NCBI GenBank assembly: GCA_037200845.1
Contig: JBBCGQ010000001.1
Location: forward strand, 2,170,001 to 2,234,000
Source of the DNA: Bauldia sp.
Lineage (GTDB): Bacteria > Pseudomonadota > Alphaproteobacteria > Rhizobiales > Kaistiaceae
Direction of reading: 5' to 3'
DNA length: 64,000 nt
Both the position numbers and the translations under genes were made by a program. Within the stretch, counting starts at the first letter, position 1, and every line of letters starts with the position of its first letter. Below, one piece after another: positions 21,879 through 29,221 of the stretch. The notes beneath the pieces were generated by a model, which worked only from the letters and a program-made list of their open reading frames with translations, had not been told where the DNA came from and did not search any database.

Positions 21879-22777
21879 GCGACACCGACACCCGCGCCGG
21901 CTTCGTCGCCCTCATCGGCGCGCCCAACGCCGGCAAATCGACGCTGATCAACAAGCTGGTCGGCTCCAAGGTCGCCATCGTCAGCCACAAGGTGCAGACG
22001 ACGCGCTCGACCATCCGCGGCATCGTCATGGCCCGGCAGACGCAGATCGTCTTCGTCGACACGCCCGGCATCTTCAAGCCGAAGCGACGCCTCGACCGCG
22101 CCATGGTCGAGACGGCATGGGGCGGCGCCAAGGATGCCGACGTCGTCGCGCTGCTGGTCGACGCCTCGGCGGGCCTGAACGACGATAACCGCGAGATGAT
22201 CGCCAAGCTTGCCGAGGTCCATCACCCGAAGATCCTGCTGCTCAACAAGATCGACGCCGTGAAGCGCGAGGTGCTGCTGGAAATGGCGGCGCAGGCGAAC
22301 GCCATCCTCGCCTTCGAACGCACGTTCATGATCTCGGCGCTGACCGGCGACGGCGTCGAAGACTTCACCGCCTTCCTCGCCGACCGCCTGCCCGTCGGTC
22401 CGTGGCTCTACCCGGAAGACGAAATCTCCGACGTGCCGCTCCGCCAGCTCGCCGCCGAGATCACGCGCGAAAAGCTGTTCGAGCGCCTGCATCAGGAGCT
22501 GCCCTACCAGGCGACGGTGGAGACTGAAGCCTGGACCGAGCAGCCGGACGGCTCGGTGCGCGTCGAGCAGACGATTTTCGTCGAGCGCGACAGCCAGAAG
22601 AAGATCGTGATCGGCGCCGGCGGCTCGACCATCAAGGCCATATCGATGGCGGCCCGCAAGGAGATCGGCGAGATCGCCGAAACCACCGTGCATCTCTTCC
22701 TGTTCGTGAAGGTGCGCGAAAACTGGGCCGACGACCCGGAGCGCTACCGGATGATGGGCATCGAGTTTCCGAAATAG
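21875..22777 (+). CDS. era: GTPase Era
   Basis: This is a 30S ribosome-assembly GTPase of 300 residues. The G motifs are visible: G1 GAPNAGKST, G2 region TTRSTIRG, G3 DTPG, G4 NKID. A C-terminal KH domain binds the 3' end of 16S rRNA (KKIVIGAGGSTIKAISMAAR). The start overlaps the rnc stop (ATGA). This is the last gene of the lepB-rnc-era run; recO, which often follows era, is elsewhere in this window. Confidence 0.96.
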   Translation: MSDTDTRAGFVALIGAPNAGKSTLINKLVGSKVAIVSHKVQTTRSTIRGIVMARQTQIVFVDTPGIFKPKRRLDRAMVETAWGGAKDADVVALLVDASAGLNDDNREMIAKLAEVHHPKILLLNKIDAVKREVLLEMAAQANAILAFERTFMISALTGDGVEDFTAFLADRLPVGPWLYPEDEISDVPLRQLAAEITREKLFERLHQELPYQATVETEAWTEQPDGSVRVEQTIFVERDSQKKIVIGAGGSTIKAISMAARKEIGEIAETTVHLFLFVKVRENWADDPERYRMMGIEFPK

Positions 22778-22800
22778 GGCGAACGTCGGGAGGAGGATAG

Positions 22801-22937
22801 ACACCCCTCCCCAAGCCGCCTTTGGCGGTTTGACCCTCCCACAAGGGAGGGTTCGTCGTGCTGGTAGATCTGGACTCCGCTTGAGCCCTCCCCTTGTGGG
22901 AGGGCCAAAACCGCATCGCGGTTTTGGGGAGGGGTGT
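22801..22937. repeat. Composite palindromic repeat, family 1, copy B
   Basis: It has the same two-module design as copy A. The left stem is CCGCC paired with GGCGG, flanked by CCCCTCCCCAAG and TTTGACCCTCCC. The right stem is AAAACCGC paired with GCGGTTTT, flanked by CCCTCCCCTTGTGGGAGGG and GGGGAGGGGTGT. It follows the era stop by 23 bases. Confidence 0.85.
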
Positions 22938-22969
22938 CTCTCCTCCCCACCGAAACTGCGAACCACGCT

Positions 22970-23000
22970 ACAAACAGAAAGGGCGCCAAAGGCGCCCTTT
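22970..23000 (-). terminator. Rho-independent terminator of rpoZ
   Basis: A perfect 10-bp stem (22978-22987 pairing with 22991-23000, AAAGGGCGCC) has a three-base loop. The minus-strand side continues TTTCTGTTTG. It is 21 bases past the rpoZ stop. Because the stem begins with A and ends with T, it could also stop plus-strand transcripts leaving era. Confidence 0.8.
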
Positions 23001-23021
23001 CGTATCCCGGAACGCTTGTTG

Positions 23022-23420
23022 CTAAAACTCTTCCGTCTTGTCCGGCGGAACCATGCTCTCGAGCCCGCGCAGCAGCTCCTCCTCCGACATGCGGTCGAAG
23101 GCGATGTCGCCGTTCTCGTCCGGCACCGGCGCGGCCTTCTCGCCGTTGGCCGACGCGATCATCGGCACCACCTCGGGCTCCGGCTCGTCGACTTCGACGT
23201 ACTTCTGCAGCGAGTGGATCAGGTCTTCCTTCAGGTCCTCCGGCGCGACCGTCTGGTCGGCGATCTCGCGGAGCGCGATGACGGGGTTCTTGTCGTTGTC
23301 GCGGTCGATGGTCAGCGGCGCGCCCGACGCGATCATGCGGGCGCGATGGCTGGCAAGCAGCACCAGCTCGAAACGGTTCTCGACCTTGTCAACGCAGTCT
23401 TCGACGGTGACGCGCGCCAT
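23022..23420 (-). CDS. rpoZ: RNA polymerase omega subunit
   Basis: Omega helps fold and assemble the beta-prime subunit. The 132-residue protein starts at ATG 23420 with the family N-terminus [20 protein letters not shown], then [34 protein letters not shown]. It carries the longer acidic C-terminal tail common in alphaproteobacteria (EPEPEVVPM through PPDKTEEF). An in-frame upstream extension to 23519 is not supported, since the conserved start is internal. rpoZ usually neighbours rsh in Hyphomicrobiales, and here it is about 5 kb away on the other strand. Confidence 0.94.
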   Translation of the reverse strand: MARVTVEDCVDKVENRFELVLLASHRARMIASGAPLTIDRDNDKNPVIALREIADQTVAPEDLKEDLIHSLQKYVEVDEPEPEVVPMIASANGEKAAPVPDENGDIAFDRMSEEELLRGLESMVPPDKTEEF

Positions 23421-23683
23421 GGGCAAATATCTCCGGGTGGGGAATTGGGCCGGGATATAGGCGGCTTCGCCTGAGGACGCAAGGGCGATCGCCGGGTCCC
23501 CACGCCCGTTTTCAGCCATATTCGCAGGGGAAATCCCGGTTTGTTCGTCTCCGCCGGCAAGAAAGGGCGAAACGAACGTGGTAGAGACGAATTATTCCGA
23601 AGGTTTCCTTTTTCGCCTGCCGAGCAACGACCCCAGTTTTCCCGTTTCAGTTCCTTTGCCAGTCTTCCAAAGGATTGCGTCCC

Positions 23684-24325
23684 ATGTCCGCCACCCGCGA
23701 CCGCCTTGAGCAAAGCCTGTTCGACCCGCGCGAGAAGATCGCGCTCTTCATCGACGGCGCCAACCTCTACGCCACCTCGAAGTCGCTGGGCTTCGACATC
23801 GATTACAAGCGGCTGCTCGCCGAGTTCCAGTCCAAGGGCTACCTGCTGCGCGCCTATTACTACACGGCGCTCGCCGAGGATCAGGAGTATTCCTCGATCC
23901 GCCCGCTGATCGATTGGCTGGACTACAACGGCTACACGGTGGTCACCAAGCCGACCAAGGAATTCGTCGACGCCACCGGCCGCCGCAAGATCAAGGGCAA
24001 CATGGACATCGAGCTGGCGGTCGATGTCATGGAAATGGTCGATGCGGTCGACCATTTCGTCCTGTTCTCCGGCGATGGCGACTTCCGCTCGATGGTCGAG
24101 GCCGTGCAGCGCAAGGGCCGCAAGGTCACGGTCGTCTCCACCCTCGCCACCCAGCCGCCGATGATCGCCGACGAGCTCCGCCGCCAGGCCGACAACTTCG
24201 TCGATCTGTCGACCATGCAGGCCCGCGTCGGCCGCGACCCGGCCGAGCGCCAGGCCCGCCAGTCGGAGCGCATCCAGACCGAGGCGATGTTCCACGACGA
24301 GTTCGAGGACGAAGGCACCGTCTGA
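23684..24325 (+). CDS. NYN-domain (LabA/DUF88-like) putative RNase
   Basis: The 213-residue protein has a PIN-like NYN fold: KIALFIDGANLYATSKSLGF at the start (first catalytic Asp), MDIELAVDVMEMVD (second acidic site) and FVLFSGDGDFRSMVEAVQRKGRKVTVVS (third). These conserved acidic residues are those expected of a metal-dependent nuclease. The C-terminal about 40 residues are charged and probably flexible. The ATG at 23684 is preferred to an upstream TTG because AAGGA lies about ten bases ahead. The substrate is unknown. It precedes the uracil-DNA glycosylase gene by seven bases. Confidence 0.85.
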   Translation: MSATRDRLEQSLFDPREKIALFIDGANLYATSKSLGFDIDYKRLLAEFQSKGYLLRAYYYTALAEDQEYSSIRPLIDWLDYNGYTVVTKPTKEFVDATGRRKIKGNMDIELAVDVMEMVDAVDHFVLFSGDGDFRSMVEAVQRKGRKVTVVSTLATQPPMIADELRRQADNFVDLSTMQARVGRDPAERQARQSERIQTEAMFHDEFEDEGTV

Positions 24326-24332
24326 GTCCCGC

Positions 24333-24968
24333 GTGACTCCGCCGGAGCCCGGGCGCGACTGCCCGCTCTGTCCGCGCCTCGTCGCCTTCCGCGAGGAATG
24401 GCGCGCGAAGGAGCCGACTTGGCACAACGCGCCGGTGCCAACCTTCGGGGCGCTGGACGCGCGTCTCGCCATCGTCGGCCTGGCGCCGGGTCTGCGCGGC
24501 GCCAACCGCACCGGCCGCCCGTTCACCGGCGACTACGCCGGCGACCTGCTCTACAAGACGATGCTGGATTTCGGTTTCGCCACGGGCACTTACGCGGCGC
24601 ATCCGGAGGACGGCCTGACGCCGAAGGACGCCGCGATCGTCAACGCGGTGCGCTGCGTCCCGCCACAAAACAAGCCGACGCCTCTGGAAATTTCGACCTG
24701 CCGGCGGTTCCTCGTCGGCACGCTCGACGCGATGCCCAACCTCGAGGCTATCCTGGTGCTCGGCCGCATCGCCCATGACAGCACCGTCTCCGCACTCGGC
24801 CTCAAAAGATCGGCGACGCCGTTCGGCCATGGCGCCGTGCACAAGGTGCGCGACGGCCTGACCCTGCACGACAGCTACCATTGCTCCCGCTACAACACGA
24901 ACACCGGCGTACTGACGGAAGCCATGTTCCGGTCGGTTTTCGCTACCATTCGACGGCGGCTCGGCTAA
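24333..24968 (+). CDS. Uracil-DNA glycosylase, family 5 (UdgB-like)
   Basis: It removes uracil and related deaminated bases from DNA. The 211-residue protein starts at GTG 24333. The family-5 active-site segment IVGLAPGLRGANRTGRPFTGD lacks the Asp/Asn general base of families 1 and 4. The C-terminal motif is HCSRYNTNTG, corresponding to HPSxxN. Cysteines in CPLCPRLV, in AVRCVPPQNKPTP and in STCRRF are the likely Fe-S cluster ligands. It is coupled to the NYN gene upstream. Confidence 0.87.
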   Translation: MTPPEPGRDCPLCPRLVAFREEWRAKEPTWHNAPVPTFGALDARLAIVGLAPGLRGANRTGRPFTGDYAGDLLYKTMLDFGFATGTYAAHPEDGLTPKDAAIVNAVRCVPPQNKPTPLEISTCRRFLVGTLDAMPNLEAILVLGRIAHDSTVSALGLKRSATPFGHGAVHKVRDGLTLHDSYHCSRYNTNTGVLTEAMFRSVFATIRRRLG

Positions 24969-25133
24969 CGCGGGCCGTCGCCCGGCGGAAGCAGGGGTCC
25001 GGCGCTGCAGGCCCAACGCATCCAGCGCTGCGCTAGATGCCGCGCCGCTGGATGACAAAGGCGTCAGCGCCCCGAACGAACCTTTCGCCCCTCCCCGTGT
25101 TAACGTGTCTCCAATCCCGCTGGAGGTTCTCCC

Positions 25134-25544
25134 ATGCCCGAATTGCAGATCGCGCCAGAGAAGGTCGGCTGGCTCATCCTCAAGGCCCGCGCCTTCGACT
25201 CGAAGGTCTCGCCCGTCATCCCGGCCGACGAGGCGAGCGATGACGACGAGGTCGAGCTGGTCGAAAACCGCGCCGACGACCCGGACGTCGCCGAGATCGT
25301 CGGCTTCGTGCGCGGCCTGAACGAGGACGAGGAAACCGACCTCGTGGCGCTCACCTGGATCGGCCGCGGCTCGTTCGACCTGGAAGACTGGGAAGAAGCC
25401 CGCCAGACCGCGCGCGAGGAAAAGACGACGCGCACGGAGCGCTATCTCCTCGGCATGCCGCTCTTGGCGGATTACCTCGCCGAGGGGTTGGAGGCTTTCG
25501 GCATCGATCCCGGCGAGGCCGAGGAAGACGCGCTGGAGGAGTAG
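25134..25544 (+). CDS. DUF3775 family protein
   Basis: This is an acidic soluble protein of 136 residues, preceded by a good Shine-Dalgarno (TGGAGG). The DUF3775 pattern is recognisable: VGWLILKARAFDSKV at the start, then GFVRGLNEDEETDLVALTWIGRG, WEEARQTAREEKTTRTERYLLG and DYLAEGLEAFG. The function is unknown. About 36% of its residues are Asp, Glu, Lys or Arg. A family 1 repeat that carries an insertion element begins immediately downstream. Confidence 0.8.
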   Translation: MPELQIAPEKVGWLILKARAFDSKVSPVIPADEASDDDEVELVENRADDPDVAEIVGFVRGLNEDEETDLVALTWIGRGSFDLEDWEEARQTAREEKTTRTERYLLGMPLLADYLAEGLEAFGIDPGEAEEDALEE

Positions 25545-25556
25545 GCGGGCACCGTT

Positions 25557-25599
25557 ACCCCTCCCCAAACCGCCTTCGGCGGTTTGACCCTCCCGCAAG
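25557..25599. repeat. Left part of family 1 repeat copy C, cut by the insertion element
   Basis: It contains CCCCTCCCCAAACCGCC, a short loop, GGCGGTTTGACCCTCCCGCAAG, and then stops at the element boundary. The missing continuation, GGGAGGG and onwards, is found at 27479 on the other side of the element. Confidence 0.88.
25592..25599. repeat. 8-bp target-site duplication, left copy (CCCGCAAG)
   Basis: It is identical to 27471-27478. Removing the element and one copy restores an uninterrupted family 1 repeat, which confirms that this is the insertion point. Confidence 0.9.
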
Positions 25600-25623
25600 G
25601 GCGATTATCAGGGACTTGACAGT
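25600..25623 (+). repeat. Left terminal inverted repeat of the IS1595-type element
   Basis: It starts GGCGATTATC and ends ACTTGACAGT. It matches the reverse complement of 27447-27470 at 22 of 24 positions. Confidence 0.9.
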
Positions 25624-25644
25624 AACGGTCAGGCATGGAAATAT
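25616..25644 (+). promoter_or_regulatory. Possible transposase promoter overlapping the left inverted repeat
   Basis: TTGACA (25616-25621) is an exact -35 hexamer. Seventeen bases later comes AAATAT (25639-25644), a weak -10. It lies 24 bases before the transposase ATG. The right inverted repeat carries the same inward-facing TTGACA. This is sequence resemblance only. Confidence 0.35.
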
Positions 25645-25667
25645 CCTTCCATTGAAGGGAGTTTCCT

Positions 25668-26573
25668 ATGACCGCTCGCCGCCCCAAGCCTGTTCATCAG
25701 ATGACGATCCCGCAGTTCGAGGCGATGTTCGTCACTGAGGAAGATTGCAAGGGCTACTTGAAGGCGCGGCGCTGGCCTGAGGAAGTCGCCTGCCCACGCT
25801 GCGGCAACACCAAGGTCTATGAGTTGAAGTCGCGCCCGTGGCATTGGCAGTGCCAGAATTGCGCCCCGCAGGGCTACCGTTTCTCGGTCATCGCCGGGAC
25901 GATTTTCGAGAACACGAATAAGCCTCTGCGCCAGTGGTTCCGCGTTGTGCATTTGATGCTGACCAGCAAGAAGGGAATGAGCGCCCTTCAAATCCAGCGC
26001 GTCATGGGCTTCGGTTCTTACGAAACCGCATGGAGCATGTGCCACAAAATCCGCACCGCGCTTGTCGAGCCGGAAGTGAAACTTGGCGGCATTGTCGAGG
26101 TCGATGAGACGTTCATCGGCGGCAAGGACAAGAACCGCCATTGGGATAAGAAAAGCTACGGCGTTGGCGGTCAGGGATCGAACAAGTTCGTCGTTATCGG
26201 AGCCGTGAAGCGCAAGGGCAACGTCATCGCCCGCGTGATTGAGAACACCGATACCGCCACGTTCGATAGCTTCGTTCGCCAGACTGTTTCGGACAAGGTG
26301 AGCCTTCTCACCACCGACGAACATTCCGGCTACCGGCACCTCGCCAAGGACTTCCCGCACAAGTTCATTCGCCACGGTGCGGGGCAGTACGTCATCGGTT
26401 CGATCCACACGAACACGATTGAAGGGTTCTGGTCGATCCTTAAGCGTGGCGTCGTCGGCACCTTCCACAAGGTCAGCAAGAAGTACTTGCCGCTGTATGT
26501 CGCGGAGTTCCAGTTCCGCTACAATAACCGCATGAATGAGGACATTTTCAGCGCGGCGATTGAAGGATGCTAG
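25668..26573 (+). CDS. IS1595-family transposase
   Basis: The 301-residue transposase has an N-terminal zinc ribbon (C42, C45, C62, C65 in CPRCG and CQNC) followed by an ISXO2-like DDE domain. The first Asp is D146 in VEVDETFIGG, the second D217 in LLTTDEHSGY. The third site lies in IHTNTIEGFWSILKR (N249/E252), and the family's downstream basic residue is K259 or R260. The C-terminus FQFRYNNR is also typical. The frame is full length with no stop or shift, so it may be active. GGGAG lies a few bases before the ATG. Confidence 0.93.
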   Translation: MTARRPKPVHQMTIPQFEAMFVTEEDCKGYLKARRWPEEVACPRCGNTKVYELKSRPWHWQCQNCAPQGYRFSVIAGTIFENTNKPLRQWFRVVHLMLTSKKGMSALQIQRVMGFGSYETAWSMCHKIRTALVEPEVKLGGIVEVDETFIGGKDKNRHWDKKSYGVGGQGSNKFVVIGAVKRKGNVIARVIENTDTATFDSFVRQTVSDKVSLLTTDEHSGYRHLAKDFPHKFIRHGAGQYVIGSIHTNTIEGFWSILKRGVVGTFHKVSKKYLPLYVAEFQFRYNNRMNEDIFSAAIEGC

Positions 26574-26639
26574 GATCATTTACGTCCTAGTCCCCGCCAT
26601 TGCTGCCAAAGGCTGGTTAGCCCGATTATCACGACGCCG

Positions 26640-27395
26640 ATGAGTACTGGGAAAAAGAGCCAATCCGGAAAAGGTATGTGGCCATTTGCAGGAATGTCGC
26701 TTGAGTCCGCGACGTGGTGGGGCGATGCAGCGAATCTAGCGCTGCTGGCTTGCCTGCTCGGCGGTGTTGTCGCGACGTTTGTGATTGTTCGGACTGCGAC
26801 CGTGAAAGAATTCCATTGGGACCGATTGCGGGAGGTCTCTCGTGCCGAAACGGCAAGAGCGGCGGCCGACGCAGAGGCAGCAAAGGAAGGCACAGCCGTA
26901 GCAAAAGAGGGCGCCGCCAAAGCGAACGCCGAAGCGGCGCGCGCAAATGAATCAGCGGCGATAGCGACAGAAAAGGCGGCAGGCCTTGAGAAAGAAGCTG
27001 CCGAGTTGCGGCTTGCGTTAGAGAAAGAAGTGGCCGCCCGCTCTCCGCGCGTTATTAGCGATGCGCAACGAGTGGCGCTGTTGAAGGCGCTGGAGGGAGT
27101 TCCGAAAGAGCCCGTCCAGATAAAGCCGAAAATGTGGGATGCGGAAATCAAACAATACGCCGACCAGCTGGAGGCCGTTTTTAAAGAAGCTGGTTTCCCG
27201 GTCACAAGGGAAGACGCCATTTCATACGGCATCTTCGGCACATTCCTGGTAATCAAGAACTTGGATGCACGACCACCGCACCTCGAAGGCATCCACGCAG
27301 CCTTAGCGGCTGTCGGCATTGCGACTTCCGCATATGCGGAAGAATACGTTCCCGACGATAAGACTGTGACCGTCGGAATAAGCACCAAACCATAG
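26640..27395 (+). CDS. Passenger protein of the IS1595-type element: one membrane helix plus coiled coil, function unknown
   Basis: I do not recognise a named family. The 251-residue protein has one membrane segment near residues 28-50 (ANLALLACLLGGVVATFVIV). An Ala/Glu/Lys-rich coiled coil follows from about 60 to 135. A compact C-terminal domain of about 110 residues ends in AAVGIATSAYAEEYVPDDKTVTVGISTKP and contains GIFGTFLVIKNLDAR. It lies inside the element, 66 bases after the transposase, so it moves with it. The start is uncertain: no strong Shine-Dalgarno precedes 26640, and MSLESATWW (26694) is an alternative. It is not a transposase accessory protein that I know of. Confidence 0.75.
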   Translation: MSTGKKSQSGKGMWPFAGMSLESATWWGDAANLALLACLLGGVVATFVIVRTATVKEFHWDRLREVSRAETARAAADAEAAKEGTAVAKEGAAKANAEAARANESAAIATEKAAGLEKEAAELRLALEKEVAARSPRVISDAQRVALLKALEGVPKEPVQIKPKMWDAEIKQYADQLEAVFKEAGFPVTREDAISYGIFGTFLVIKNLDARPPHLEGIHAALAAVGIATSAYAEEYVPDDKTVTVGISTKP

Positions 27396-27446
27396 ACGAC
27401 TAGAGCGCCGGCCTGTCGGAGCCAGCGGTAGGATCGTTTCCTAGCA

Positions 27447-27470
27447 CTGTCAAGTCCAGGATAATCGCCC
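27447..27470 (-). repeat. Right terminal inverted repeat of the IS1595-type element
   Basis: Read on the minus strand it begins GGCGATTATC and ends ACTTGACAGT. The two mismatches to the left end are adjacent, at positions 11-12. Confidence 0.9.
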
Positions 27471-27478
27471 CCGCAAGG
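27471..27478. repeat. 8-bp target-site duplication, right copy (CCCGCAAG)
   Basis: It is identical to 25592-25599. Confidence 0.9.
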
Positions 27479-27580
27479 GGAGGGTTCGCCGAATTGAAAC
27501 ACCGCGCCCCAACAAAACTCCGCTTGAGCCCTCCCCTTGCGGGAGGGCCAAAACCGCGCAGCGGTTTTGGGGAGGGGTGT
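27471..27580. repeat. Right part of family 1 repeat copy C
   Basis: It continues the repeat interrupted at 25599: GGGGAGGGTTCGCC, then the right module CCCTCCCCTTGCGGGAGGG, AAAACCGC paired with GCGGTTTT, and GGGGAGGGGTGTG. It lies 33 bases past the smpB stop on the other strand. Confidence 0.88.
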
Positions 27581-27613
27581 GCCTCAGGAAACGCCGACCT
27601 CCACGCCCGCGCC

Positions 27614-28090
27614 CTATCCCTTATCCCGCAACAACCGCGCCTTCTCCCGCCCCCAATCCCGCGCCTTCGAAGTCTCGCGCTTGTCGTGCAGCTTCTTGCC
27701 GCGCGCCACGGCCAGCTCCACCTTGGCCCGCCCCTTGTCGTTGAAGAACACCTTCAGCGGCACCAGCGTCATGCCCTCCTTGTCGACGGCGCCGATCAGC
27801 CGGCTGATCTCGCGCTTGTGGAGGAGCAGCTTCCGCGGACGCCGCGTCTCGTGGTTGAAGCGGTTGGCCTGCAGGTATTCCGGGATATAGGCGTTGTAGA
27901 GCCACAGCTCGCCGTTGCGTTCGCCGGCGTAGGAATCGGCGATGTTCGATTGCCCGGCGCGCAGCGATTTGATCTCCGTGCCGGTCAGCGCAATGCCGGC
28001 CTCGTAGACCTGCCCGATTTCATAATTGTAGCGCGCACGGCGGTTCACCGCGGCGTCGCGGTTCGCCGGGTCGTGTTTCTTGTCAGCCAT
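27614..28090 (-). CDS. smpB: SsrA-binding protein SmpB
   Basis: SmpB binds tmRNA and delivers it to stalled ribosomes for trans-translation. The 158-residue protein shows the whole family pattern: [59 protein letters not shown], then the basic C-terminal tail [21 protein letters not shown]. It follows dapA by nine bases on the same strand; dapA-smpB is a common order in Hyphomicrobiales. No ssrA gene was found nearby. Confidence 0.95.
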   Translation of the reverse strand: MADKKHDPANRDAAVNRRARYNYEIGQVYEAGIALTGTEIKSLRAGQSNIADSYAGERNGELWLYNAYIPEYLQANRFNHETRRPRKLLLHKREISRLIGAVDKEGMTLVPLKVFFNDKGRAKVELAVARGKKLHDKRETSKARDWGREKARLLRDKG

Positions 28091-28099
28091 GAGGCTTAT

Positions 28100-28975
28100 C
28101 TAGTTGATGAGGCCCGCGTGTACCATGGCTTCGCGGATCTCGGCCTTGGTCCCGTCCGTGACCCGGACAATCGGCAGGCGGACGTCGTCGCGCATCTTGC
28201 CGATGACCGAGAGGGCGTACTTCACGCCAGCCGGGTTGGGCTCCAGGAACAGCGCCCGGTGCAGCGGCATCAGCCGGTCCTGGTAGAGCAGCGCCTTGGC
28301 ATAATCGCCGGCGAGGCACGCCTGCTGGAACTCGGCCGAAAGCTTCGGCGCGATGTTGGACGTGACCGAAATGCAGCCGTGGCCGCCGTGCGCCATGACG
28401 GCGAGCGCGGTAGAGTCGTCGCCCGACAACTGGATGAAGTCGGCGCCCATGGCGTGACGCTGCAGGCTGATGCGGTCGATCCGGCCGGTCGCGTCCTTCA
28501 CGCCGGCGATATTCTTCAGTTCGAACAGCCGCGCCATCGTCTCGACGCTCATGTCGATCACCGAGCGCGGCGGGATGTTGTAGATGAAGATCGGGATGCC
28601 CACGGCGTCGTTCACCGCCTTGAAGTGCTGGTAGAGCCCTTCCTGGTTCGGCTTGTTGTAGTACGGCGTCACCACCAGCAGCCCGTCGGCGCCGGCTTCC
28701 TCGGCGAACTTCGCGAGCTCGATCGCTTCCTTGGTGTTGTTGGACCCGGCGCCGGCGATCACCGGCACGCGCCCGTCGGCGACCTCGATGCACAGCTTCA
28801 CGATCCGCCGGTGCTCGTCGTGGCTGAGCGTCGGGCTTTCGCCGGTGGTGCCGACCGGCACCAGGCCGTGCGTCCCTTCCTCGATCTGCCAATCGACAAA
28901 GCCGCGGAAGGCCTCCTCGTCGAGGCTGCCGTTCTGCATGGGAGTCACCAGTGCGGTGATCGAACCCTTGAACAT
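28100..28975 (-). CDS. dapA: 4-Hydroxy-tetrahydrodipicolinate synthase
   Basis: DapA condenses pyruvate with aspartate semialdehyde, the first committed step to lysine and meso-diaminopimelate. At 291 residues it is a full-length TIM barrel. The Schiff-base lysine is K160 in [15 protein letters not shown] (42-47) binds the carboxylate, and the proton-relay Tyr is in IYNIPPRS (Y132). The N-terminus [16 protein letters not shown] is typical. It is divergent from the lytic transglycosylase gene, so both face the same 246-base upstream region. Confidence 0.94.
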   Translation of the reverse strand: MFKGSITALVTPMQNGSLDEEAFRGFVDWQIEEGTHGLVPVGTTGESPTLSHDEHRRIVKLCIEVADGRVPVIAGAGSNNTKEAIELAKFAEEAGADGLLVVTPYYNKPNQEGLYQHFKAVNDAVGIPIFIYNIPPRSVIDMSVETMARLFELKNIAGVKDATGRIDRISLQRHAMGADFIQLSGDDSTALAVMAHGGHGCISVTSNIAPKLSAEFQQACLAGDYAKALLYQDRLMPLHRALFLEPNPAGVKYALSVIGKMRDDVRLPIVRVTDGTKAEIREAMVHAGLIN

Positions 28976-29221
28976 CGGAGCGTTTTCCCCGCTTCCCGGG
29001 CGCCCGTCCCCATCAGGCGCTTGTTAAAATTGGCGGCGACCATAGTCCCGCCCCACCGCACGGGCAAGGATACCGGCCCTTTTCGGCGGGTCGTCAAACA
29101 ATCGTTCACTATGGCACACTAGCCTCAAGCGGCAATGGCGGATGGCAGGGCGGGCCGTCGGCCGGGCAAGACGAAACGGGCGATTCTTGAAGCGGCGCGG
29201 ACCGGAAGGGACCGACACGGC

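Larger units (their letters stand above)
25600..27470 (+). mobile_element. Complete IS1595-type insertion element with passenger gene (1,871 bp)
   Basis: Terminal inverted repeats of 24 bp (25600-25623 and 27447-27470) match at 22 positions; both begin GGCGATTATC and contain ACTTGACAGT, and the only differences are two adjacent bases in the middle. An 8-bp direct duplication, CCCGCAAG, flanks the element. It encodes a zinc-ribbon DDE transposase and, on the same strand, a membrane/coiled-coil passenger protein. Eight-base duplications, this transposase architecture and occasional passenger genes are known features of the IS1595 family. Coding is intact, so the insertion is probably recent. 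Base composition is visibly less GC-rich than the surrounding genes. Confidence 0.92.

Noticed and set aside
23421-23683. Possible small RNA between rpoZ and the NYN gene
   Set aside because: No tmRNA, 4.5S, 6S or RNase P pattern and no hairpin with a T-run could be found; it is a divergent promoter region at most.
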